Source: an uncultured bacterium
GTDB lineage: Bacteria; Bacteroidota; Bacteroidia; Bacteroidales; Bacteroidaceae
Assembly: GCA_905215575.1 (NCBI GenBank)
Contig: CAJMQV010000004.1
Coordinates: forward strand, 1-64,000
Direction of reading: 5' to 3'
Length of the DNA: 64,000 nucleotides
Positions 35,923 through 45,815 of this stretch are shown here, piece after piece. Position numbers and translations under genes: made by a program. The notes beneath the pieces are model-generated. The model made no database searches and was not told the DNA's origin. It saw nothing but the letters and a program-made list of their open reading frames with translations. Positions within the stretch are counted from its first letter, which is position 1. Each line of letters starts with the position of its first letter.

Positions 35923-38466
35923 ATGAATCTCAACATCAACCACCCGATAAAAAGACAAATCGGCTGCTATGCCGGATTATTTATGCTGGCTTTTACCTGC
36001 AACAATATGCCCGCAGAGGCCAAAGACCAGATACGCCCTGTAAAAAAACTGATGGAAAGAGTTCTGAATACCTCAGGAAAAAAACTGCCGGTTTCCCTGA
36101 AACTGAAAAACGGCTGTCAGGACTCCACATACTATTCGTATCAGGTGAAAAACGGCAGACTTTACCTTGAAGGAAACGCTCCGGTGTCTTTATGTCGTGG
36201 CCTTTATGCTTTCCTCAAACAGGAAAAGTGCGGTGTCTATTCTTGGTCGGGCAACAATTTGCACTTTCCCGAAACCTTGAATCCACAAGTATCGCAAAAG
36301 GTTGTTTCTCCCTTTGCCAACCATTATTATTTCAATGTATGCACCTACGGATACTCCATGCCCTACTGGAATTGGGAACGCTGGGAAAAGGAAATAGACT
36401 GGATGGCTTTACACGGTATCAACATGCCACTGGCCCTGGTGGGTTACGAAGCCATCATTGCCCGCGTCTGGAAAAAGATGGGGCTCACCGACGAGGAAAT
36501 CAACGAGTATTTTGTCGGTCCGGCTCATTTGCCCTGGATGAGAATGGGTAATGTGAGCGGCATCGACGGTCCTCTTAACGAAGACTGGCACCAACAGCAA
36601 ATAGAGTTGCAGCACAAAATCCTGAAGCGCATGCGTGAACTGGGTATGAAACCTATCTGTCCGGGATTTCCGGGATTCATTCCCAAGGCCTTCCAAAGAC
36701 TTCATCCGGAACTGAAAATCATTGAAACACACTGGGGAGGAGCTTTCAACAACTGGATGGTATCTCCACAGGAAGCGCTGTTTCAGGAAATAGGAACCGC
36801 CTTTATTCAGGAATGGGAGAAGGAATTTGGAGAGTGCAGCTATTATCTGGTGGACAGCTTCAACGAAATGGATATTCCATTCCCCGAGAAAGGAAATCCG
36901 GAACGCTATGCAATGGCGGCATCTTATGGAGAGAAAGTGTATGAATCCATCAAACGGGCCAATCCGGATGCCGTGTGGGTGATGCAGGGATGGATGTTCG
37001 GATATCAGAGATATATCTGGGATTATGAAACACTGGGTGCCCTGGTTTCCAAGGTGCCAGACCAGAAAATGCTTTTACTCGACCTGGCTGTGGACTATAA
37101 CAAGCACTTCTGGCACTCGGAGGTGAACTGGGAATATTACAAAGGCTTCTACGATAAACAATGGGTCTACAGTGTTATCCCCAACATGGGAGGCAAGGTA
37201 GGCATGACCGGTGTGCTGGATTTTTATGCCAACGGACACCTCGAGGCTCTGAGTTCTCCGAACAAAGGCAACCTGATTGCTCACGGCATGGCTCCCGAAG
37301 GCATAGAAAACAACGAAGTGATTTATGAGCTGATTACCGATGCCGGATGGAGCAAACAGCATATCGACGTGAAGCAGTGGCTGAAAAATTACTCGGAAAA
37401 CCGCTATGGCAAGGCTCCGGCAACCTTGATGACCGCCTGGGACTATTTGCTAAAATCCTGCTATGGTACCTTTACCGACCATCCCCGTTTCAACTGGCAG
37501 TTCCGCCCGGGAAATGTAAAGAACGGCTCCATCTACATCAACGAAGATTATTTCAAAGGACTGGAATACTTTGCAAAAGCATCGGATGAACTGTCCGGCA
37601 GTCCTTTATACCAGAACGATCTGGAAGAAATGGCGGCGCATTACTTAGGAGGAAAAGCCGAGATTCTGACGAAAATGATTGATCAGGAATATCTGCTGGG
37701 CGACACACTGCAGGCACTGCAACTGCAAAAACGTTTTGAACACGTATTGACGAGCATGGACTCTCTGCTCAGTCAACATCCTACCCTTCGCTTGGACCGA
37801 TGGGTGAACTTTGCCACTCAGGCTGCAAAAACCGACGAACAGAAAAAACAGTATGAAATGAATGCACGTCGTATCGTCACCATCTGGGGACCGCCGGTTG
37901 ACGATTATGCGGCACGTATCTGGAGCGGACTCATCAAGAACTACTATCTGAAAAGATGGCAGAACTATTATGCCTCCAGACAGTCGGGCCAACCGTTTGA
38001 TATGGCGGCCTGGGAACGTAATTGGGTGGAAAACAATCAGGATGCCCAAACCAATATCGTTCCATTTGATGTCGTTGGCTTTGCCAAAGCCAGAATCAGT
38101 CAGACAAAAGATATTTCGGACAAAAACCTGAAGCTGAACCGCAAAAACATGGTGGGCATTTGGAACGTATCTCCAAAGAGTTCCAAAGAATTTACCTGGA
38201 ACATTCCAGCCAAGAGTTTGGAACAGATGAAAGGCATTTCTATCGAAACAATCAAAGGAAACGGTTCGATCAAGGTATCCGGATTTACTTTGGAAGCCGA
38301 CGGAAAAATCATAGTCTCATCGGACCTTGTCAAGAACATCAAAGCTGGAGAAACAGGTACTTATGAAATAAAACTGGACAAAAATCTGAAAGCCAACAAC
38401 AGCTGCATCCTGAAAATAAAGATAAGTGCCCCTGAAAATTGTGCCGGAATCGTCTTTTTGCCGTAA
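35923..38466 (+). CDS. GH89 alpha-N-acetylglucosaminidase (NAGLU family)
   Basis: 847 residues. The signal region runs to about residue 32 and the N-terminal domain (to about 115) is typical of the family. The catalytic barrel shows FNVCTYGYSMPYWNWERWEKEIDWMALHG in two blocks, then PGFPGFIP and IETHWGG. The likely general acid is E315 in VDSFNEMD, and the likely nucleophile is E459 in MAPEGIENN; the same surroundings hold the catalytic glutamates in human NAGLU. Family members release terminal alpha-linked GlcNAc from heparan-type chains or from alpha-1,4-GlcNAc-capped gastric mucin glycans. It sits 25 bases after a GH3 gene and 6 before the next. About 100 residues past the usual family end look like an added beta domain (from about 735). 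Co-location with an HGSNAT-like gene is discussed in the findings. Confidence 0.95.
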   Translation: MNLNINHPIKRQIGCYAGLFMLAFTCNNMPAEAKDQIRPVKKLMERVLNTSGKKLPVSLKLKNGCQDSTYYSYQVKNGRLYLEGNAPVSLCRGLYAFLKQEKCGVYSWSGNNLHFPETLNPQVSQKVVSPFANHYYFNVCTYGYSMPYWNWERWEKEIDWMALHGINMPLALVGYEAIIARVWKKMGLTDEEINEYFVGPAHLPWMRMGNVSGIDGPLNEDWHQQQIELQHKILKRMRELGMKPICPGFPGFIPKAFQRLHPELKIIETHWGGAFNNWMVSPQEALFQEIGTAFIQEWEKEFGECSYYLVDSFNEMDIPFPEKGNPERYAMAASYGEKVYESIKRANPDAVWVMQGWMFGYQRYIWDYETLGALVSKVPDQKMLLLDLAVDYNKHFWHSEVNWEYYKGFYDKQWVYSVIPNMGGKVGMTGVLDFYANGHLEALSSPNKGNLIAHGMAPEGIENNEVIYELITDAGWSKQHIDVKQWLKNYSENRYGKAPATLMTAWDYLLKSCYGTFTDHPRFNWQFRPGNVKNGSIYINEDYFKGLEYFAKASDELSGSPLYQNDLEEMAAHYLGGKAEILTKMIDQEYLLGDTLQALQLQKRFEHVLTSMDSLLSQHPTLRLDRWVNFATQAAKTDEQKKQYEMNARRIVTIWGPPVDDYAARIWSGLIKNYYLKRWQNYYASRQSGQPFDMAAWERNWVENNQDAQTNIVPFDVVGFAKARISQTKDISDKNLKLNRKNMVGIWNVSPKSSKEFTWNIPAKSLEQMKGISIETIKGNGSIKVSGFTLEADGKIIVSSDLVKNIKAGETGTYEIKLDKNLKANNSCILKIKISAPENCAGIVFLP

Positions 38467-38472
38467 AGAAAC

Positions 38473-41137
38473 ATGAAAAATAAAATCTTATTATACTGCT
38501 GTATCTTGTGCCTGCAAGTTCAGGCACAAGATTATCAGGGCGTTGATGAGTTTGCCCTTACCGATACAAGAGTATCGGGCATCATTGATGATAAACTTCC
38601 TCCTATGGCCATTCCGGCTACGGAGAGAGAGAGCAAAATTTCTGGAAAGAAATACTTCAGAAAGTTTTTATATATTCCCTGAGACAAGAAACTATCCTAT
38701 TGAGCTTTTTCACACCATCCCCCAAAGATGGGCCAACAGTACAACTGCATCAAGAACCGAGCTGCAAGTTGAAGTAAATCCGGGCGAGTACTATATTTTC
38801 CAATTGGGAGTATATGCTCCACACACACCGGTCACCATCACCCGATACGAAGATAAGGGACTGACAGACCTGACCTGCTACAATATGGAAGGCTATTCCA
38901 ATCTGGGAACATTTTTTCAAAAAGAGATAAACATTGCCAAAGGAGACGTGCAACCCCTGTGGTTCGGTATACCAATACCGGAAAACCAATCCAAGCCCAT
39001 CAAAGGAAAAATATCGCTTATAACTTCTGAAGGGAAAAAGCAAACGGTAAAAATCATGCTGACTCCCAATCAGAAAAAGGCTGAGAACCAGGGATTGAAT
39101 GATGATTGGCGCCTGTCCCGCCTCAAATGGTTGAATTCACGAATAGAACAGAACGAAGAAGTTACAGCCGGATTCCAGCCTATAGCCTACAACAACCAGC
39201 ATATTTCCATCACAGGACGTGATATTGAATTAGCCCCGTCAGGATTTCCAAAGGCTATTAACAGCTACTTCGACTCCGGTAATATGAAACTGAAGCCCCA
39301 GAAGGAGCCGATTCTTTCTGAAGATATCTGTTTTGAAATAGAAACCGAAGAGGGGAAACTGATTGAATTACAGTATGGCAAACTGAAAATAACCCCAAAG
39401 ACCCCGCGACGGATTCTTTGGGAAGCAACACACCAGTCTGAAATTCTGTCCATGCAGATTCTTGGAGAAGCCACTTGCGAAGGCTTTATGGACTATCAGG
39501 TAAAGGTTACCCCTAAAAAGGATGTACGTATTAAAGATATCCGTCTCAAGGTTCCGATGACTGCGGAAAAATCCCTGTTCATGATGGGAATGGGAAAAGA
39601 GGGAGGATACCGCCCCGCAAACTGGCAGTGGAAATGGGATGAAGAGAAAAGCCAGGATATGGTCTGGGTTGGCGGCATAAACGGTGGTCTTGCCTTAAAA
39701 TTAAAGGATGAGCACTATAAGAAACAGTTGGTCAATATTTACTACCCGTACGGAAAGCTGAATCTGCCGAAATCCTGGTGCAATGATTCTCAAGGAGGAT
39801 GCCGCATACAGTCCCAGGAACACAATACTGTAATCCAGGCTTACTCCGGAAAAAGACAGCTCCGAAAAGGCGAAAGTCTGAACTTTAATTTTGAACTGCT
39901 CATCACTCCTTTCAAGACTCTGACTACTCAAGCGCTCTTCAAGGAAAGGTTTTATCAGAATTCCAACGAAGACAAAGCGGACAATTATCTGAAGAATGCG
40001 GATCAGGTAGGTGCCAACATCATCACCATACATCATAAGAAGGATCTCAATCCTTTCATCAACTACCCCTATCTGAGTGATAACGCTCCGCGATTGAAAC
40101 AATATGTGGATACGGTGCATGCAGCCGGAAAACGGTTGTGCCTTTACTATACAACCCGGGAACTGACCGTAAACACTCCGGAGATATGGGCATTCAGAAG
40201 TCTGGGGCCGGAAATCATCTTCCCGGGAGCCGGAAAGGATATCCGTACCGTAATCAATCCCGACGGGCCTCATCCGTGGTTGAACCAGAGATTTCAGGAG
40301 AATTTCATCCCAGCCTGGAGATGCAGTATTCAGGAAGGCCGGTATGCCGGCAAGCAGGACTTGTCTGTCATTACCACTCCTGAATCGCGATTGGATAATT
40401 TCTTCCTGGAAGGACTGGACTGGCTTTGCAAGAATACGGAAATAGACGGAATCTATCTCGACGGTACAGCACTGGACCGAAACGCCTTACGAAGAGCCCG
40501 AAAAATTTTGGACAAGACCCGCCCGTCGGCTCTCATCGATGTGCATATCTGGAACAATTTCCGTGAGAAAGGATGCTATGCTAACGGAATAAATCTTTAT
40601 ATGGACCTGCTTCCTTTTACCGACCATCTCTGGATTGGAGAAGGACGTTCGTATGACAGAATGCCGGACTACTGGTTGGTTGAGATGTCGGGAATACCTT
40701 TCGGCGTTCCGTCGCAGATGCTTAATCAGGGAGGAAACCGCTGGAGAGGAATGGTATTCGGACTGACGAACCGTCCCGGATGGTATGGTCCCACTCCCAA
40801 GTATATATGGCAGTTCTGGGACGAACACCGCATCTCGGAAATGGAGATGTATGGTTTCTGGCACAAAGAAGTACCAGTGCATACGGACAACAGCATGCTC
40901 TATGCCACAGCCTACTGCTCAAAAGATGAAGTCATCATTTCCGTTGCCAATTGGGACAATGAATCTCATGTAGGCAGATTATATGTGGACTGGGATAAGT
41001 TGGAACTCAATCCGAATGAGGTAACTTGCAAAATACCTTACATCAAGGAGTTTCAGGAAGAAAAAGACATTGACCTGAATGCACCGCTGAAAGTAAAGGG
41101 AAAGGAAGGATATCTGATTGTCATCCGACGGAAATAA
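38473..41137 (+). pseudogene. Frameshifted GH123-like secreted protein (two frames)
   Basis: The gene starts at 38473 with a signal peptide (MKNKILLYCC to QVQAQ) and reads DEFALTDTRVSGI up to a stop at 38680-38682. The rest lies in the +1 frame to 41137. Adding one GA to the GA tract at 38623-38633 joins the frames into PATERERAKFLERN then FPETRNYPIELFH, about 888 residues in all. The second part has an N-terminal beta region and a barrel-like region (NIITIHHKKDLNPF, KRLCLYYTTREL, IDGIYLDGTALDR, ALIDVHIWNN). These resemble GH123/DUF6067-type glycoside hydrolase proteins, though I cannot name the catalytic residues with certainty. GH123 enzymes release beta-GalNAc. The gene may be broken, phase-variable or affected by a sequence error. 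The downstream frame lacks its own signal peptide. Confidence 0.75.
38623..38633 (+). repeat. GA dinucleotide tract at the frameshift
   Basis: Eleven bases, GAGAGAGAGAG, in the codons for E-R-E. A change of one GA unit shifts the frame by two. The tract lies exactly where the signal-peptide frame must pass into the main frame, so slippage here explains the broken gene. Confidence 0.8.
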
Positions 41138-41172
41138 AAACAAATGTTCATTGCAATCCTCAATATGAGAAT

Positions 41173-42240
41173 ATGAAAATCTACAGTTTAATACTGACAC
41201 TGCTATGCCTGTGGCAACCACAGGCCTATGCACAGGATACAGATGATCTGGATTTGTCAGCCTTAATAGAACCGGCTGACACTTCCCGGTTTGTACAGGA
41301 CAGCCAATATTTTAACTGGTGCAGTTCCATCATCCGGGACAAACAGGGAACCTACCACCTGTTCTACTCCAGATGGCCCAAGAAATATGGCTTTTTTGCC
41401 TGGCTCACCCACTCGGAAATAGCGCACGCCACCGCCCGGCATCCGGACGGTCCTTATCAGGGAGCAAAAACAGTCCTGCAAGCCCGCAAAGGACACTGGG
41501 ATCAGATTACCGCGCATAATGTACGGGTGAACCGATTCAACGACCGTTACTACCTTTACTACATCTCCACCAACAGCGATACCGTAGAGCTGAACGAGGA
41601 GAAACTTCAGGAAATCGCACGCACGGGATATTCACATCCCTATTGGAATCTGTTGCGCTCAAACCAGCGTACCGGTGTAGCCGAGGCATCTTCCCTATCC
41701 GGTCCCTGGAAACGAAAAGAGAAACCCATGATAGAGCCTCACGGTCCCATTTATACCGTGACAGTAAACCCTTCGGTGTGTCAAGGCAAGGATCAGAAAT
41801 ACAATCTGATTATCAAGGGCGACAACCAGCCATCGGGCAAACGTCATCTGATTCAGGCTGTGGGCACAAGCGACAGTCCTACCGGCCCGTTTGTATTGGA
41901 AGACAAGCCGGCCTTTGCCGACATTCCTACAGAGGATGTGTGCAGTTGGTATGACAAAGAACGCGAACGCTTCTATGCGCTGTTTCATGCGCACGGCGGT
42001 AATTTTATCGGACTGATTACTTCTACGGACGGTATCCACTGGGAAAAGGCACAGCATTATGTCGTGTGCAAAAAGGAAATTCCTCTGACGGACGGCACCA
42101 TTATGAAAGTGGACCGGATGGAACGCCCGTTCATGTATCTGGAAAACGGTAAACCGGCAATGCTTTCTTTCGGTGTGAAAAAAGGAAATAATGCGTTCAT
42201 CGTTTTCTTTAACTTGAAAAAACAACCAAATAATCATTAA
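41173..42240 (+). CDS. Stand-alone five-bladed beta-propeller glycosidase-like protein (GH43/GH117-like)
   Basis: 355 residues. The signal peptide ends near AYAQD. The rest is a propeller with blade cues: FNWCSSIIRDKQGTYHLFYSRWP, THSEIAHATARHPDGPY, HWDQITAHNVRVNRF, RYYLYYISTNSD, YTVTVNPSV, DVCSWYDKERERFYALFHAHGG and RMERPFMYLENGKPAML. The order and spacing match the C-terminal half of the 25892 fusion (VHLFVARW, SHSEIAHY, YGIHNPNIHK, KFERPQILMKDGKPAWL), so the two are paralogues. GH43/GH117-clan enzymes cleave terminal pentose, galactose or anhydrogalactose units using three acidic residues. I cannot fix the triad here, so the assignment is to fold and not to reaction. It is followed after one base by a sulfatase gene, which again puts a propeller next to a sulfatase. 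Confidence 0.8.
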   Translation: MKIYSLILTLLCLWQPQAYAQDTDDLDLSALIEPADTSRFVQDSQYFNWCSSIIRDKQGTYHLFYSRWPKKYGFFAWLTHSEIAHATARHPDGPYQGAKTVLQARKGHWDQITAHNVRVNRFNDRYYLYYISTNSDTVELNEEKLQEIARTGYSHPYWNLLRSNQRTGVAEASSLSGPWKRKEKPMIEPHGPIYTVTVNPSVCQGKDQKYNLIIKGDNQPSGKRHLIQAVGTSDSPTGPFVLEDKPAFADIPTEDVCSWYDKERERFYALFHAHGGNFIGLITSTDGIHWEKAQHYVVCKKEIPLTDGTIMKVDRMERPFMYLENGKPAMLSFGVKKGNNAFIVFFNLKKQPNNH

Positions 42241-42241
42241 T

Positions 42242-43723
42242 ATGAAAACAAAAACATTATTCAGTCTGGCCGCACTGATGCCGGCCGCACTATTTGGGCA
42301 GAGCCAACAGGAACGCCCGAATATCGTTATTATTGAAGCCGACGATCTGGGATTCGGCGATTTGAGTTGCTACGGAGCAACCGCTATCAAAACTCCGGGA
42401 ATGGACCGTCTGGCCGAGGAAGGATTGCGGTTTACAGACGCTTTCTGCACAGCTGCCACTTCTACTCCGAGCCGATATTCCCTGCTGACCGGAAAATATC
42501 CATGGAGCAACAAAGATGCCAAAATCCTGCCGGGAAACGCAGCGCTCATTATCAACACGCAACAAATCACACTGCCTAAGGTTCTGAAACAGGCGGGATA
42601 TGCCACCGGAGCCGTTGGTAAATGGCATCTGGGACTGGGTGACGGCGGTGTGGACTGGAACGACCGGATCTATCCGGGAGCCCGTGAAGTGGGATATGAA
42701 TATTCTTTTATTCAGGCAGCTACAAACGACCGGGTGCCATGCATCTTTATTGAAAACGGTAAAGGAGTGAATCTGGATCCTAAAGATCCGATCTACGTGA
42801 GCTACAAACGGAATTTCCCGGGAGAACCTACCGGAAAAGATAATCCCGAACTGCTGCGGATGCATCCTAGCGTAGGCCATGCCGGCTCTATCGTAAACGG
42901 AGTGCCGAGAATCGGTTTCCAGACGGGAGGCAAGAAAGCACAGTGGAGAGATGAGGATATGGCCGAGCTGTTCCTCAATAAGGCAAAGGACTTTTTGAAA
43001 GAACACAAAGACAAACCCTTCTTCCTGTACTATGGACTTCATCAGCCCCATGTTCCCCGGGTTCCCAACGAGCGTTTTGTAGGAAAAAGTGGTATGGGCC
43101 CGCGTGGTGACGTGATTCTCGAAGCCGATTGGTGCGTATCTGAATTTCTGAAAGAAATGGACCGGTTGGGACTGACGGAAAATACTCTGGTGATACTGAC
43201 CAGTGACAACGGACCGGTTCTGGACGACGGTTACAAGGATCAGGCCGAAGAACTTATAGGCAGTCACAAGCCTGCTGGACCATACCGGGGATGGAAAACA
43301 ACGCGCTTTATGGGCGGTACCTGCATCCCGTTCATCGTGCGATGGCCTAAAGTCGTCAAACCAGGTGTTTCGGACAAGCTGGTGTGCCAAATGGATCTGT
43401 TGGCTTCGCTGGCGGCACTGACCGGACAAAGTTACTCCGACCGCACCGACAGCCAGAACACACTGCCTGTCTTTCTAGGACAAGCGGGAAACGGACGTCA
43501 GGAACTGGTCATTGAAGGCATGTTCGATTATGCCTTCCGTCAGGGCGATTGGGTCATGTTGCCTCCTTATCCGGGAAAGAATAAAGAATATGAACTGTAT
43601 AACATTAAAGAAGATCCAATGCAACAGAACAATCTGGCAGACAAGGAAAGAAAAAGACTGCGCCAGATGATGATGCGCTTTGAGCAGCTGAAGCGAGAAA
43701 CACAGAAGATTACCGATTTTTAA
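42242..43723 (+). CDS. Serine-type S1 sulfatase (arylsulfatase A-like)
   Basis: 493 residues. The signal peptide ends near LFGQS. The formylglycine motif is S74-T-P-S-R78 followed by YSLLTG. Metal ligands sit in IIEADDLGFGDLSCYG and LTSDNGPVLDDG. Catalytic Lys and His are in VGKWHLGLG, with further His in YYGLHQPHVPR and Lys in GWKTTRFMGGTCIP. All key residues are intact. It differs in sequence from the 15347/25892 pair and from the 5886 enzyme, so it represents a third sulfatase type in the locus. The long insert between GKWHLG and the HQPH block (GYEYSFIQAATNDRVP, KRNFPGEPTG) is a feature of several Bacteroidales glycan sulfatases. Last gene of the operon, before a double terminator region. 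Substrate position unknown. Confidence 0.93.
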   Translation: MKTKTLFSLAALMPAALFGQSQQERPNIVIIEADDLGFGDLSCYGATAIKTPGMDRLAEEGLRFTDAFCTAATSTPSRYSLLTGKYPWSNKDAKILPGNAALIINTQQITLPKVLKQAGYATGAVGKWHLGLGDGGVDWNDRIYPGAREVGYEYSFIQAATNDRVPCIFIENGKGVNLDPKDPIYVSYKRNFPGEPTGKDNPELLRMHPSVGHAGSIVNGVPRIGFQTGGKKAQWRDEDMAELFLNKAKDFLKEHKDKPFFLYYGLHQPHVPRVPNERFVGKSGMGPRGDVILEADWCVSEFLKEMDRLGLTENTLVILTSDNGPVLDDGYKDQAEELIGSHKPAGPYRGWKTTRFMGGTCIPFIVRWPKVVKPGVSDKLVCQMDLLASLAALTGQSYSDRTDSQNTLPVFLGQAGNGRQELVIEGMFDYAFRQGDWVMLPPYPGKNKEYELYNIKEDPMQQNNLADKERKRLRQMMMRFEQLKRETQKITDF

Positions 43724-43803
43724 AATGATTCCGATAAAATCACAAAATCCTCTCGATCATCTGAAAAAATCATCAGGATGTTTTTCCGAAGCATCACAAC
43801 AAA

Positions 43804-43844
43804 AAAAGGGTCAGCCTTGCATCAATGCAGGGCTGACCCTTTTT
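43804..43844. terminator. Strong bidirectional terminator between convergent operons
   Basis: The arm 43804-43821 (core AGGGTCAGCC) pairs with 43826-43843 (core GGCTGACCCT) around a TCAA loop, with one G-T pair. A-runs and T-runs flank it, so it serves both the plus-strand sulfatase gene and the minus-strand gene ending at 43863. A weaker hairpin with AAATCCT/AGGAT arms lies just upstream at about 43746-43787. Confidence 0.93.
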
Positions 43845-43862
43845 CTTATTCAGCAAAGCGGG

Positions 43863-45815
43863 TTATTCAATCACCAGTTTCTTATATTCTTGTGCATTTC
43901 CATACTGGATGAGCACTTGATATTCTCCTTTCTTCCAATCCTGAATGTCAATCAGGAAAGGAGATTCATAGCGCACCGCCTTGACCAGACGCTCCTTCTT
44001 GTCGAAAATCAGCACCTTGGCTATTTCTGAGGTTGGCAGAGTGATGCGGATGCCCGAACGGTTCGGATTGAATGTAATTCGGCTTTGCTCCAGCTCATAC
44101 TGATAATTCATGGCCAGATCATTACGCGTCTTAGGCTCGAATTTCACATCAAACTTCAAAATGTTACCCTTGATTCCATCAGCCGGCTTGATGTAAACCG
44201 GTACCTCACTTCCAGGCTCCACTTCATAAAAGTTCATGTTTACTCCGAGCATTCCGTTCTGCTCCTTGTTTAAATCCAGCGTAACATTGTCGAAGGTAAA
44301 GGTCACAGTCACCGGATCATTATTCGGATTATCGTCAGAGCGGGACACACCCATGATATAACCCTTATTGGCCAATACAGCAGGCTTGCTCAAGCGAGTC
44401 CACGCTGTCTTGTCTGGACTCTCGGCACGCTTCTTCGTGTTGTATTCCAACACATAAAAAGCCTTGTTTCCTGTATTGTAGGCGTAGCCCAGTTCCTCCA
44501 GATTGGTGATCTTACTCAAATCGGCATTGCTGGGGAAAGAAATAAAGTTCCACTCACCCGGCACAAAAGTGTACTGAAGAACCAGTTTGCCAACACTGGC
44601 ACTTCCATTCTCCACACTAAGCTGACCAACCGATTCCTTATCACCCTTCACAATGATCTCACTGATTTCCTCGTTCTCATGAAGCACATAGACTTCTTTA
44701 CTGTCTACCACCTTCTTTCCTGATACAGTAAAACGACAACGGTATACATCACTGGGCTTAAACTGTTCGTTACCGGGTTGGAAAGCCTCTACCTCAATAT
44801 AATCATCCAGAGGTATCCGTGTAACGTCCAAGACAGAACCGTTCAGACTGGCGTATTCTGTTCCGTGTACCAAGCGATACTGTATCGGTAATCCGGAGCT
44901 GGCTTTAGCCGTCAGCGTGTACTTAAACGGCCGGTTTTCATCCAGATTCATTTCTGTCATCCAGTCAATAGTCTGTGACTGACCATCCGATTCCTTCAGA
45001 TATACCCGAGGAAGAGCGAATACCATAATATCTCCATCATTATTATCATGCACATCTCCAGACATCTTGATCTGGGTGGCTCCCGTTATCGCAGCCTCAA
45101 AAGTACGGGTATAAGGTGGAGGAGCTGTCGAGGAAAAGAACCCTGGCGCATACATCAAATTCTCTTCTTTCACTTCACCATTTACCGTAAAGGTAAAATA
45201 TACATCTCCATTTTCAGACCAGGTTTCCGTATCGAATGTAGCCACTCCGTATTCGGTACGTAACAGGTCATAAGGAGAATCTTCCGCAAACGAAAACTCA
45301 AAATGTCCATTTGCACAGTTCACCAAGGCTTTATAGTAAGTGGTACGGTTAAAAGGCAATCCCCACGCAGGATCATATCCATAACATATATCTACCAATG
45401 GTTCTCTTTTCGGATAATCCGTTGTAGCTGTGGTCCATTTCACATCAGATCCCAACCAGTCGAACCAGCGACCGGTTGTTTCTTCGTATTTATTGCTGTA
45501 AAACTCTGTACCGTCCGACAAGCCTAAAACAATCTGATAGGAATAATGATTCTCTGTTTCGTTCTTGGGTATGTTGACAAAGAAATAGTTACCGTTCTGA
45601 AAACCGGTAGTTTCTTTCGTTGTCTTTTCACCTTTGGCCATATCAAAGAGTATCAAGGAAATGCTTTGCACCTGTACTCCTGTCTCCATTTCAAAGCAAG
45701 CCACTTTGCCATCCGGAGAATTTACAGCCCCGATTAATTGGGGGTCACGGGCCACCATGTGCCCGGACCATCCCAAAAACAAAAGTATCAAATATATATA
45801 TGTTCTTATTTTCAT
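43863..45815 (-). CDS. Secreted NPCBM-like protein with sorting-type tail (copy 1)
   Basis: 650 residues. The signal peptide ends near MVARD. The N-terminal half carries an NPCBM-like beta-sandwich, less clear than in its paralogue at 52978. The middle contains an Ig-like strand set (LTAKASSGLPIQYRLVHG; EVEAFQPGNEQF). Then come a shared block (PGEWNFISFPSNADLSKI; FYVLEYNTKKRAES; KGYIMGV) and a C-terminal beta domain ending in AKVLIFDKKERLVKAVRYESPFLIDI and a short final strand. The block order is the same as in the 52978 protein. Its ATG overlaps the stop of the giant gene in ATGA (45812-45815), so the two products are probably made together and may form a surface complex. NPCBM domains bind carbohydrate in many bacterial enzymes. 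No catalytic motif is seen. Confidence 0.75.
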   Translation of the reverse strand: MKIRTYIYLILLFLGWSGHMVARDPQLIGAVNSPDGKVACFEMETGVQVQSISLILFDMAKGEKTTKETTGFQNGNYFFVNIPKNETENHYSYQIVLGLSDGTEFYSNKYEETTGRWFDWLGSDVKWTTATTDYPKREPLVDICYGYDPAWGLPFNRTTYYKALVNCANGHFEFSFAEDSPYDLLRTEYGVATFDTETWSENGDVYFTFTVNGEVKEENLMYAPGFFSSTAPPPYTRTFEAAITGATQIKMSGDVHDNNDGDIMVFALPRVYLKESDGQSQTIDWMTEMNLDENRPFKYTLTAKASSGLPIQYRLVHGTEYASLNGSVLDVTRIPLDDYIEVEAFQPGNEQFKPSDVYRCRFTVSGKKVVDSKEVYVLHENEEISEIIVKGDKESVGQLSVENGSASVGKLVLQYTFVPGEWNFISFPSNADLSKITNLEELGYAYNTGNKAFYVLEYNTKKRAESPDKTAWTRLSKPAVLANKGYIMGVSRSDDNPNNDPVTVTFTFDNVTLDLNKEQNGMLGVNMNFYEVEPGSEVPVYIKPADGIKGNILKFDVKFEPKTRNDLAMNYQYELEQSRITFNPNRSGIRITLPTSEIAKVLIFDKKERLVKAVRYESPFLIDIQDWKKGEYQVLIQYGNAQEYKKLVIE

